A stretch of 64,000 bases of DNA. It comes from Pirellulales bacterium. Its GTDB lineage: Bacteria > Planctomycetota > Planctomycetia > Pirellulales > Thermoguttaceae. This document shows, piece by piece, positions 18,599 to 27,800 of the stretch. A model generated the notes under the pieces. It saw nothing but the letters and a program-made list of their open reading frames with translations. It was not told the DNA's origin and searched no databases. The position numbers were made by a program, and so were the translations under genes. Location of the stretch: contig JAFGPV010000166.1 in NCBI GenBank assembly GCA_016936015.1, positions 1-64,000 on the forward strand, given 5' to 3'. Numbering within the stretch: the stretch's first letter is position 1; each line of letters begins with the position of its first letter.

Positions 18599-20212
18599 CT
18601 ACTTGGACTTCAACACGTGACAACGTTTTGCCCAGCTTTGGTACATGGCCTTCATGACATCGACACGGTCGGGCATGGTCTCGGCCAGATCGTGCAGTTC
18701 GGTGGGATCGTCCTGGAGGTTGTAGAGTTCCCAGGGCTTATTGTGAAGGCGGACCAGTTTCCAGTCGCCCTGCCGGACGCCCTGGTTGCCCATGTGCTCC
18801 CAGAAGATGGCCCGATCGGGCAACGGTTTGTCGGCAAACGCCGGGCGGAGGCTGGTGCCCTCGGGCGGAATGGCGTCGGCGCCGGCGAATTGCTCGGGAA
18901 AATCCACTCCGGCGACGTCGAGGCACGTCGCCATGAGGTCGATGATGTGCCCGGGCTGCCGGCGGAGTTCGCCCCGGGCCGCGATGCCTTGAGGCCAGTG
19001 GACGATCAGCGGCGTGGAGATGCCGCCCTCATGGATCCGTTTCTTGTAGAGGCGGAAGGGCGAGTTCGACAGGTTGGCCCAGCCGACGCCGTAGCTGGCG
19101 AACGTGTTGCGCGGCCCGGGCATCAAGCCCGGGACGTTGCCCGCCTGCAGGTCGGCCACCGGATAATTGTAATAGGTTTTGCGTTTTTTCGTCTCTTTCG
19201 GCCCCAGGCATTCGTCGCTACCGCCGTTGTCGGACAGGAAGAACAAGAGCGTGTTTTCGAGTTGTCCCGTCTCACGAAGCGCCTGGACGATCCGCCCGAC
19301 GCCCCGGTCCAGGGCGTCGACCTGAGCGGCGTAAACCGCCATCCGTTCGGCTTCCCAGTCCTTGTGTTTGGTGTCCTTCCAGGCCGGAACGCGCCGGTCG
19401 CGCGGACTGAGCCGGCAGTTCCGGTTGACGATTCCCAGAGCTTTCATCCGCTCGAAACGCTCTTCCCGGAGTTGGTCCCAGCCTTTTTTGTAGCGGTCAC
19501 GATATTTGGCGACGCCTTCCGGCCGGGCGTGCAGCGGCCAGTGGGGGGCCGTGTAGGCGACGTACATCAAAAGCGGCCGGCTGTCGGCGGTCCGATTGCG
19601 GATGTACTGGACGGCCTCGTCGCTGATGGCCTCAGTGTAATAGTAATTCTCCCGTTCCGGTTTGATGAACCGGTCGTCGCGCATCAATCCGATCGGGTCG
19701 TAGTAACTCCCGCCTCCGGAAAGGGTGCCGTAGACGTGCTGGAAACCCCGGTGGATCGGCCAACTGGCCGGATCGGAGGCTTTACGGGTTGCGTAATCGA
19801 ACGGCGAGACGTGCCATTTGCCGACCTGATAGGTTTCGTAGCCGCCCGGGCCGCCAAGCACCTCGGCGATGGTGGGCGTGTGCGGATTGAGGCGTCCCCG
19901 GTAGCCGGGGACGTGCTCGTCGTGGACCATAAAGCCGACGTCGGCCTGGTGCGGATAGACGCCCGTCAAGATCGCGGCCCGCGAGGGACAACAGCGGGCC
20001 GTGTTGCAGAACTGGGTGAAGCGGAGGCCGTCGGCGGCCAGGGCGTCGAGTTGGGGCGTTTCGATCTCCCCACCGTAACAGCCCAAATCGGAATAGCCCA
20101 TGTCGTCGGCCAGGATGATGACGATATTCGGCCGATCCGGCGTCGCGGCCGGGAGGTCCGCGGAGCTAATCGCGGCCGCACAGAAAAATATAACAAGAAG
20201 TTTGGAGTTCAT
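18599..20212 (-). CDS. Secreted sulfatase (arylsulfatase A family)
   Basis: 537 residues with signal peptide MNSKLLVIFFCAAAISSADL. The alkaline-phosphatase-fold signatures are in place: PNIVIILADDMGYSDLGCYG (metal site aspartates), C74-C-P-S-R78 with AAILTG (CxPxR, Cys converted to formylglycine), VGKWH, HWPLHA and FLSDNGG. Cys at position one of the motif requires an anaerobic-type or FGE maturase, not in the window. Hydrolyses sulfate esters, probably of algal or host polysaccharides, outside the cytoplasm. Planctomycetes carry many such genes. No neighbouring glycan genes, so the substrate is unknown. Confidence 0.93.
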   Translation of the reverse strand: MNSKLLVIFFCAAAISSADLPAATPDRPNIVIILADDMGYSDLGCYGGEIETPQLDALAADGLRFTQFCNTARCCPSRAAILTGVYPHQADVGFMVHDEHVPGYRGRLNPHTPTIAEVLGGPGGYETYQVGKWHVSPFDYATRKASDPASWPIHRGFQHVYGTLSGGGSYYDPIGLMRDDRFIKPERENYYYTEAISDEAVQYIRNRTADSRPLLMYVAYTAPHWPLHARPEGVAKYRDRYKKGWDQLREERFERMKALGIVNRNCRLSPRDRRVPAWKDTKHKDWEAERMAVYAAQVDALDRGVGRIVQALRETGQLENTLLFFLSDNGGSDECLGPKETKKRKTYYNYPVADLQAGNVPGLMPGPRNTFASYGVGWANLSNSPFRLYKKRIHEGGISTPLIVHWPQGIAARGELRRQPGHIIDLMATCLDVAGVDFPEQFAGADAIPPEGTSLRPAFADKPLPDRAIFWEHMGNQGVRQGDWKLVRLHNKPWELYNLQDDPTELHDLAETMPDRVDVMKAMYQSWAKRCHVLKSK

Positions 20213-20412
20213 CGGTCAATCCTCGTCGGTGATCCGGCGTGCCGCGGATTTCGCGGCCCGGCACATCCTTATGATACCACTTTGACAGAATGATTTCTTA
20301 TTCACTCAATGAAAGAAGAAAACGGCGGGAATGATGTGGGAAAAACAGGTCGGAATAAGACTGGCAAGAAGGCCTTTCCTCCGGGGTATTCGTTTTCCCG
20401 AAAGGAGCGGGG

Positions 20413-21864
20413 CTATTCGTCGGCCTTGGTCGCTGAGGACAGCAGCCAGAGCTGGGAGCAGCATGATTCGGCGCCGTCCCAGCAATAGGTGCAAAGGCGA
20501 CCCTTGGGCAGGCCGATGGCGGAAACGAGGTCGCCGAGACGCTGATATTTCAGCGAGGTCAGTCCGAGGTGCTGCCGGATCCGCTCGACCATGGCCGCGT
20601 GGCGGCCGGAAGCCGGGTCGGCGTAATCGGCCAGGTGGCGGTCGTCGTCGCCTTCCAGCTCCTTGATCGCCTTGCGGGCGGCCAGATCGAGCACTGATTT
20701 TGAGCGGGAGAAATTGAGGAACTTACACCCGTAGACCAACGGCGGACAGGCGGGCCGCATGTGGACCTCCCGGGCGCCGTAGTCGAACAGCCGCCGGATG
20801 GTGTCGCGCAATTGCGTGCCGCGGACGATCGAGTCCTCGCAGAACAGCACCCGTTTGCCCTGGATCAATTCGCGGACGGGAATGAGTTTCATCCGGGCGA
20901 CCAGATCGCGGATCCGTTGCTCTTGCGGCATGAAACTCCGGGGCCACGTGGGGGTGTACTTGACGAAGGGCCGGCCGTAAGGGACGCCCGAGCCGTTGGC
21001 GTAGCCGATGGCGTGGCCCGTGCCGGAGTCGGGAATTCCCGCCACCAGGTCGATCTGGCAGTCATCGGCCCGGGCCAGGGCCGCCCCGCAGCGGTTGCGG
21101 GCAACCTCGACGTTGATGCCCTCGTAACACGAGGCCGGATATCCATAATAGACCCAAAGAAACGCGCAGATTTGCATTTCGTCGCCGGGAGGAGCGAGCG
21201 TTTCCACGCCGTCGGGCGTCAGCAGCACGATCTCCCCGGGACCCAGGTAACGCTCCACCTCGTAATCGAGGTTCGGCAGGGCGCAGGTTTCCAGGGTGGC
21301 GGCGTAACCGTCCGGCTTCCGGCCGACGACCACGGGCGTGCGGCCCAGCCGATCGCGGGCGGCATAGACGGCGTCCTGCGTCAACAGCAACAGAGAACAC
21401 GATCCCTCGATGACCTGCTGGGCGTAGCGGATGCCTTCGGCGAAGGAATTTTCGCGGTTGATCAGGGTGGCGATCAACTCCGTGGGATTGATGCCGCTGC
21501 CGCCCATTTCGGAGAAATGAGTAACCCGTCCGCGAAACGCCTCGGCGGCCAGTTCATCAAGGTTGAGGATCCGCCCCACCGTGACCAGCGCATAGGTGCC
21601 CAGGTGGGAACCGATAATCAGCGGCTGGTCCTCGTAATCGCTGATCACTCCGATGCCGGAATTCCCGTGCATTTTGGCCACGTCGTCCTCGAATTTGCTG
21701 CGGAATTGGGCGTTGGTGATGTCGTGGATGAAACGGCGGAAACCCTCTCCGCTGGTGATGGCCATTCCGCCCCGCATCGTCCCCAGATGACTGTGATAAT
21801 CGGTTCCGTAGAACAGGTCGGCCACGCAATCGGTTTTCGAGGCCACGCCGAAGAATCCACCCAT
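20413..21864 (-). CDS. Amidophosphoribosyltransferase homologue lacking the glutaminase cysteine
   Basis: 483 residues. The C-terminal phosphoribosyltransferase half has the PRPP loop VLFCEDSIVRGTQLRDTI and GIPDSGTGHAIGYA, as in PurF, the first enzyme of purine synthesis. The N-terminal Ntn glutaminase fold is recognisable (MGGFFGVASKTDC, GTMRGGMAI, GNSGIGVISD, GSCSLLLLTQDAVYAARD), but the catalytic cysteine expected directly after the initiator Met is Gly (MGG instead of MCG). Similar MGGFFG-type homologues exist in Bacteroidetes, as I remember them. It may use free ammonia, be regulatory, or act in another pathway. The start is fixed by alignment of the N-terminus. The C-terminus has CTYCWDGAESCC, possibly a metal site. 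Confidence 0.85.
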   Translation of the reverse strand: MGGFFGVASKTDCVADLFYGTDYHSHLGTMRGGMAITSGEGFRRFIHDITNAQFRSKFEDDVAKMHGNSGIGVISDYEDQPLIIGSHLGTYALVTVGRILNLDELAAEAFRGRVTHFSEMGGSGINPTELIATLINRENSFAEGIRYAQQVIEGSCSLLLLTQDAVYAARDRLGRTPVVVGRKPDGYAATLETCALPNLDYEVERYLGPGEIVLLTPDGVETLAPPGDEMQICAFLWVYYGYPASCYEGINVEVARNRCGAALARADDCQIDLVAGIPDSGTGHAIGYANGSGVPYGRPFVKYTPTWPRSFMPQEQRIRDLVARMKLIPVRELIQGKRVLFCEDSIVRGTQLRDTIRRLFDYGAREVHMRPACPPLVYGCKFLNFSRSKSVLDLAARKAIKELEGDDDRHLADYADPASGRHAAMVERIRQHLGLTSLKYQRLGDLVSAIGLPKGRLCTYCWDGAESCCSQLWLLSSATKADE

Positions 21865-22103
21865 GGTTGTATCCTTATTGTTGATCCCATCCTCTCATGA
21901 ACCGCCCGGCGACACTATTTTTACATCATGTCGGCAGTTGTCAATCATGCTCCCACTTGACTCCTCCGGATTTTTCTGGCATTGTTATTGTGTCCTGCAT
22001 GGCCGATGAACCTTTCCGCGGCCAATAGGCCAGCAAACTCGGCTGGAACAGCCGTGTTTGCGATTGTGCAATGATCATTGACAACATCGGCATCAATCAA
22101 TCC

Positions 22104-22373
22104 ATGACCTTCGATCCCCAACTGTTGGAAATGTTGCGTTGTCCGGCCAGCCGGCAGCCGTTGCGGGAAGCGGACGCGGCGCTCATCGAGCGGATCAACC
22201 GGGCGATCGCCGCCGGCCGGGTGCAGGACCAGATCGGTCGGCCGGTCCTCCTGCCGTTGGACGGCGGCTTGGTCCGCGAGGACGGCCGGGTGCTCTACCC
22301 CATCCGCGACGGCATCCCGATCATGCTGGCCGAGGAGGGAATCGCCCCGGGGCAGATCTCTGAGAACGGCTGA
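22104..22373 (+). CDS. Trm112-like / UPF0434 small zinc-ribbon-derived protein
   Basis: 89 residues from the ATG at 22104 (an in-frame ATG at 22071 is less likely). FDPQLLEMLRCPASRQPLRE at the N-terminus and GRVLYPIRDGIPIMLAEEGI at the C-terminus are the Trm112/YcaR pattern. Only one of the usual four cysteines (RCPAS) remains, as in UPF0434 proteins that have lost the zinc site. Eukaryotic Trm112 activates methyltransferases; the bacterial role is unsettled. The stop overlaps the tsaE start (TGATG), so the two are translationally coupled. Confidence 0.82.
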   Translation: MTFDPQLLEMLRCPASRQPLREADAALIERINRAIAAGRVQDQIGRPVLLPLDGGLVREDGRVLYPIRDGIPIMLAEEGIAPGQISENG

Positions 22374-22888
22374 TGCAAGTGAATCCGGAATTTGACGGCT
22401 CCGAATCATTCATCTTCACTGCCGCCGATGAGTCGCAGACCGCCACCCTGGGCACGGCGTTGGCGGAGGTACTTCCCGCGGGGACGACGGTCGCTTTAAG
22501 CGGGACGTTGGGGGCGGGCAAGACCCGGCTGGTGCAGGCCGTGGCCGGGGCCGCGGGAGTGAATCCCCGTGAAGTCGTCAGTCCCACGTTCGTTTTGATT
22601 CAGGAGTATTCCGGCCGGCGGAAGATCGTCCACGTCGACGCCTACCGGCTGAAAGACGTCGACGAGTTTTTCGCCCTCGGTCCGGAGGAGTATTTTGCGA
22701 GCGACGCCCTGGTGCTGGTCGAATGGGCCGACCGCGTGTTGGAGGCCTTGCCGGCCGAACGGATCGACGTCCACATCGAGGTGCTCGGTACCACCCGGCG
22801 CCGGTTCGAGATCCGGGCCGTGGGAGAAAAATACCGCGAAGTGATCGCGGATTTGCGATCGATGTTACCGGACGGCGGTTCGTGCTAA
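22373..22888 (+). CDS. tsaE: tRNA threonylcarbamoyladenosine biosynthesis ATPase TsaE
   Basis: 171 residues. ATPase of the TsaB-TsaD-TsaE complex that installs t6A37 on ANN-decoding tRNAs. Walker A is GTLGAGKT, followed by SPTFVLIQEY, HVDAYRL and the Walker B-like LVEWADR, all in family order. The start overlaps the stop of the Trm112-like gene by one base. The usual partners tsaB and tsaD are not nearby. A little longer than the typical ~150 residues because of a short N-terminal extension. Confidence 0.93.
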   Translation: MQVNPEFDGSESFIFTAADESQTATLGTALAEVLPAGTTVALSGTLGAGKTRLVQAVAGAAGVNPREVVSPTFVLIQEYSGRRKIVHVDAYRLKDVDEFFALGPEEYFASDALVLVEWADRVLEALPAERIDVHIEVLGTTRRRFEIRAVGEKYREVIADLRSMLPDGGSC

Positions 22889-23092
22889 GCCGTAAGCACG
22901 CTACTCCTCGTTCCGAAGCGGGAGCTTTTCCAACAAGAGCCCCCCCCTTGGAGAGAAAGCTCTTTTCAATATTGCAGGGATCGGATTTCCGGTTGTCATT
23001 TCAGACAAATAACATACGATAATATGAGGAGACACCGTGTTTCATACCAGCGTCGAGGCCCGGAAAAGTTTCGCTTAACGGGAGATTTTACC

Positions 23093-23803
23093 ATGAGAAC
23101 CTTGCTCATCCTCACGGCTATCTGTCTCATACTGACGCTTGCCCCCCCCCTCCAAGCTCAAATAAGCTCCTTTGGATCAACGAGCGGCCGATCTTCCGGG
23201 CCGTTCGTCCAATTGCAAAGCGGGACGCTGTTTGGCAACAGTGGCGGTGGAATGAACCAAGGGGGATTGATGAATACCGGAGGAGGAGTGGGACAGGGGC
23301 TATACGGCCCCGGGGCCTTCTCCAATCCCAACGTCAACTCCCAGAACATGTACAACCGCAACATGCTGCAAAACAGCATGTTCGGCCGCACGGGAATGCG
23401 GAACAACCAGATGTTCAACTCAATGCAAGGTTTCGGCAACCTGGGAAGCACCAACCAGGGTCCACGGATTTCGATCAAGCTCGGGTCGGGCCCCTCCGCT
23501 TCGCAAGATTTCCAGCCGGAGGGTCCGCCCCATCTGAATTCCGCCATGACGACGCGGCTAAACAATATCCTGGCGGAAAAAAAGCAGAGCACGATCCCGG
23601 CGGTAAAAACGCAGGGCACGCCGGTCACGCCGTCGGCGCCGACGGTGACGGTGCTGATGCAGGGACAGACGGCATTCCTGCGGGGTTCGGTGCCCACGTA
23701 CCACGACCGCGACCTGGCGGGGCGATTGATGCTCCTGGAGCCGGGAGTGGACCAGGTGAAAAACGATTTAACGGTAGGTTCCCCCAACTCGCCGACCCCA
23801 TAA
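23093..23803 (+). CDS. Secreted Asn/Gly-rich protein with BON-like domain
   Basis: 236 residues from the ATG at 23093, preceded by GGGAG seven bases upstream. Signal peptide MRTLLILTAICLILTLAPPL followed by A at the cleavage region. Residues ~30-130 are low-complexity Gly/Asn/Met-rich (GGGMNQGGLMNTGG, NMYNRNMLQNSMFG). The C-terminus (TVTVLMQGQTAFLRGSVPTY, then GRLMLLEPGVDQVKNDLTV) has the beta-alpha-beta pattern of BON domains, which bind membranes or other BON proteins. Its last 179 bases overlap the 3' end of the convergent lipoprotein gene. Confidence 0.78.
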   Translation: MRTLLILTAICLILTLAPPLQAQISSFGSTSGRSSGPFVQLQSGTLFGNSGGGMNQGGLMNTGGGVGQGLYGPGAFSNPNVNSQNMYNRNMLQNSMFGRTGMRNNQMFNSMQGFGNLGSTNQGPRISIKLGSGPSASQDFQPEGPPHLNSAMTTRLNNILAEKKQSTIPAVKTQGTPVTPSAPTVTVLMQGQTAFLRGSVPTYHDRDLAGRLMLLEPGVDQVKNDLTVGSPNSPTP

Positions 23804-24695
23804 GACCAGATTGGGCAACGGCCTTCTTTTCAACTTCCGGAGTCGATGGGGACGAGGCCGCCGGAGTGGCCGGCTGCCGGGGCGGCGGCGGTGAATACGC
23901 CGGAATCGGACTGCTCTGCAGGTGAAGGCCCGTCGGCAAATTAATGGTCGCGGTCGTCATCTGCTGCGGTTGACCGCCCCCGGCCGATAGCACGGGCACC
24001 GACGGTGCGGCCGCTCCCAACGACGTCTGGTAGGAAGCCCATTGCGCAGCCGACGAGGGATCCATTTGCGGAGGCGGAAACGTCGTCGCCGTCGTGGACC
24101 AGGGATTGGCGAAATTCCCCGGCGCCGCGGCGGGGACGGTTTGAGAGAGTGCCGCAGGCGAATCGTTCTTCGCCAGGCCGCCGGTGGCGGGTGTAGCGCC
24201 CGGCAACAGGTTTTTGCTCTGATCGCTGACCACCACGTTGCCCTTCTCGGGCATGAAGCGAACGATCAGGCTAATCTCTTTCTGGCCCCCTCCCGCAACG
24301 TCCCAAGGCAGCCATACGCTGTACGAGTGGCCGATCTTCGATTCGCTGTAGTGCCGGGCGAGTTGCTCCTTGGTGAAGACGTACTTGCGGTCCGGGCGGA
24401 CCTTGTCGGATACGCCGGACCGCTCCTCAAAGGCGTAAACGACCAAGGTCCCTTCGACCTTGACCGGATCCTTTTTATTTTTCTCGTAAAACATCAAGCG
24501 GCCGCCGAAACCGCGCTGCGGCAACTGGTTGGGCTGATACTTCACCGTGTCCGTCCAAAGGGCGACCACCGACGTGGGCGAACCCGGCTTGTCGTCCGCA
24601 AACGGCCAGACCTTCGGCGTCTGGAGTTTCAACGCCGAACAGCCGGTCGTCGCCGCCAGGAGCATCAAAAAAAACCAACAAAGGATGGAACGCAT
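23625..24695 (-). CDS. Lipoprotein, Pro/Ala-rich C-terminus, unknown function
   Basis: 356 residues. N-terminal lipobox (FLMLLAATTGC, lipidated Cys19) followed by a ~140-residue globular part (VVALWTDTVKYQPNQLPQRG, GGRLMFYEKNKKDPVKVEGT, YSVWLPWDVAGGGQKEISLI) and a long Pro/Ala/Ser-rich tail. This globular part is a planctomycete-type family with no function known to me. It lies 120 bases downstream of the secretin gene on the same strand and may be its partner lipoprotein (pilotin-like role is speculation). The last ~60 codons are antisense to the BON gene, so the native stop may have been lost. Confidence 0.72.
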   Translation of the reverse strand: MRSILCWFFLMLLAATTGCSALKLQTPKVWPFADDKPGSPTSVVALWTDTVKYQPNQLPQRGFGGRLMFYEKNKKDPVKVEGTLVVYAFEERSGVSDKVRPDRKYVFTKEQLARHYSESKIGHSYSVWLPWDVAGGGQKEISLIVRFMPEKGNVVVSDQSKNLLPGATPATGGLAKNDSPAALSQTVPAAAPGNFANPWSTTATTFPPPQMDPSSAAQWASYQTSLGAAAPSVPVLSAGGGQPQQMTTATINLPTGLHLQSSPIPAYSPPPPRQPATPAASSPSTPEVEKKAVAQSGLMGSASWGNLPLNRFSPGPLPAPGASIAPPGRGRGTWAPNPAGMPSVPASAPSPSAPTA

Positions 24696-24814
24696 GACAT
24701 TATTAGGTTGGTTGTCGTTTGTTGACTTGGAGGAAACAATGTGCGGATCGATGGCCGGCGGCTATTGAACACAAAGTTCTTTGATCGAGACTTAATAAAC
24801 CTCCGGGATTCTCT

Positions 24815-27800
24815 TCACCGATAAAACGGCGTCTGCGTCGTCGGATAACGCGGCGGGGCGTCGTACAGCGTGGGGATCACGCCTCCGGAAGCGGAGGTCG
24901 GCGCCGGTTCGGCGGCGGGCACGCGGACCACTGCGGGGGACGCCGGCGGCAGTTGGGATCGGACCTGGCCGGAATCCGGCAAGGCGGCCGGCTCCCGGGG
25001 CAGATCCGGCGGTCCCGGCGCGGAGGGCGATGATGGGGTTTGATGCCAGCCCGAAGAACCGTTTTGCGGTATTGCCTGCGGAGCGCCGGGCGGGACGGGG
25101 ATCGGCTCCCTTTGTCCTTGCTCCCCCGACTCCGGAACGAACGGTTTCTGCGGCGCGTTCGGATCACCGTCGGGATAGAACACGCTGGTCTCCTGGTCGC
25201 TCCACTCGCCCGAGCGTAGGCGGAGGGCGTCATCCGGCATCAGGCCCGTCACGTCGGACAGGCACCAATTCATCCGGGCGGCCTCTACCCGCTTGATCGA
25301 TTCGGCGTCTTCCGGCCGCCGCACCACGTGGGGCGTGAGGATGATCAGCAGTTCGGTCTTCTCTTCTCGAACGCCGTCGAAGCGGAACAGCCGACCGAGG
25401 ACCGGGACGTCGCCCAAGCCGGGGACCTTGCGGTGGAATTCCTCCCGGGACTTGGTGATCAGGCCGCCCAGGGCCACCGTCTGCCCGGTGCCGACGGTGA
25501 CGGTCGTATTGGCCATCTGGACGTCAAAGCGCGGCGCGATGACGGGTTGTCCGTCGGAAATGCCGATGGGGATGCCCCCGGTCGGGGAGGTATCCGATTT
25601 TGACGCGTACACCTGCATGAGGACCGTGTTCTCGGGGCTGACGCGGGGCCAGACCTGCATAATGATGCCGGTCTGAGCGTATTCCGTCCCGCTGAGCGTT
25701 CCGCCCGTGGCGTTGGTCTGCAAGCCGGTCACGGTGGGCACGTACTGGCCGACCTGGACGTAGGCCGGCTGATTGTCGAGGGTCATAATTTGCGGCCGGC
25801 TGAGGACGTTCAGACGGTTGCAGTCCTTTAAGGCCCGGACCAGCACGCTGACGCTCTCGCTGGAGGCCGAGAAGACAAAACCGCCGTAGCCGGCGTTGGA
25901 GCTTGTCCGTCCCATGGAGAAGCTCGATAGGCCCTGGGCACCCGTCCAATCGGGATTGGCCGCGCCGGTGTTGTTGCCCAATTGCTGGTTATTGAAGAGG
26001 AATCCCGGCACATTGGCCACGCTGCGGTCGAAGAGGATCGAATCCTGCAGGCCCATTTCCACGCCCAGTTCGTCGGTGTCGTTGAGCGTGACCTCGGCGA
26101 TCAGCACCTGGATCATGACCATCGGCGGCTGATGGTCGAGTTCCTTCACGAGCCGGATGATCTCCTGGAAGTAATTGGGCGTCGTGCTGACGATGAGGCT
26201 GTTGGTGTTGTTCTCGGGCACGACGACTACCTGCCGGGAGATCTGCTCGAAGGGGAGGGCTTCTCCGCCGATGGCAAGCTGTTCCACCGTCTGCTCGCTC
26301 TGCAGGAAATTCTGGATGGCCTCGGCCACGGCTTGGGCCGGGGCGTTTTTCAGGCGGTAGACCTCCGTTTTGCGGTTCTGCACGTCGCTGAGATCCAATC
26401 GGTACAGCAGCGTCTCGACGATCCGCAAGGCGTCGGCGGTGCCGGTGGCGATGATGCAGTTCGTCCGGATGTCGACGGCGAACCGCAGGGGAACCAGGGT
26501 GCTTTCCTCACCGCCGCCCGACATCAGGACGGGTCCAAAGGGGGTCATGCCCACGCCTCCGCCCCGTGCGTTGTTGGCGCCGCCCTGGGCGCTGAAGAGC
26601 AATTGCAGCGTATTGGCCATGTCGCTGGCGTCGCCGTTGACGATCTGAAAGACCTTGATCTGGGCCTCGGCCCCCGGCAGTTGATCCAGTTCCTTAATCA
26701 GCGCTTCGAGCAGGTCGATGCTCTCGGCCGGCGCGGCCAGCAGGATCGCGTTGGAGCGGGCGTCGGCCGTGATCTGCACGTCGCTTAAGATTCCCGACTG
26801 CAACAGCCGCTGCCGCTTTCCGTCGCGGGCGAAAAACTGGAGGATGGCCGACCGCTGCTGGGCGGTTCCCGACGCGGACGTGCCGCCCGGCTGTCCCGGC
26901 CGGAACAGGGCGCCCGGCGCGGTCGTGGTCCCGCGGCCCGTGGCCGACGAAGCGCCGATCGCACTGCGGATCACTTCGGCCAGATCGCTGGCCAGCGAAT
27001 GCTGGAGTTGGATGACGCGCAACTCGTTGACGGCCTCGCTGGTGGCGGAATCGAGCCGCTCGATCAGGGCGGCGATTTCGTTCAGATCGCGGGGCGCCGC
27101 CAGGACGATGACGGCGTTGGTCCGGGCGTCGGCCGTGATCCGCGCCCGGACGGCTAATCCGGTCGTCTCCGTTTCCGCCTGCTGTCCGGGTGCCTGCCGC
27201 ATGGTCGTGGACTGCTGATAGAGTTCGTTCAGGATCGTCTCCACGTTGGCCGCCGCTGCCTGGCGGAGCCGGAAGACGCGGAACTGCGCGTCGGGCGATG
27301 CCGGCTGGTCCAGCTTCCCCACCAGTTCGAGCACCCGCTCTACGTTCTCCTTCCGGCCGATCAGCAGCAGGGCGTTGGGCTTGACCAGGGCGGTGATGCT
27401 CACGCTCCCCTGCCGGTCGAGGAACACTTCGGTGTAGAGGCTTTTCACCAGGTCGGCCAGCGACTCGGAGTTGACAAATCGCAGCGGATGGACCACGATC
27501 TCCGGCTCGGTCTCCGCGCTGAGTTTTTCGATCTGTTCGATGATCTTCATCACCTGCTCGACGTCGCGGCGGTTTCCGCGGATTACGACCACGCCCAGGC
27601 CCTCAATCATCTGAACCTGCACCGAGCCGATCAGGCCTCCGGCCCGCTCTTTCGTCTCTTCGGCCGGCGGTCCGTTGGAAGGCGGATTCCCCCCCGGTCC
27701 GGCCTGGGCCAACAACACGGGGGACTGTCCCATTTTTTGCGCAGATACAATGGGACTGTCCCCCTCCCGCCGCGTCCGACTTGCCTCGGGCGCCGACGTC

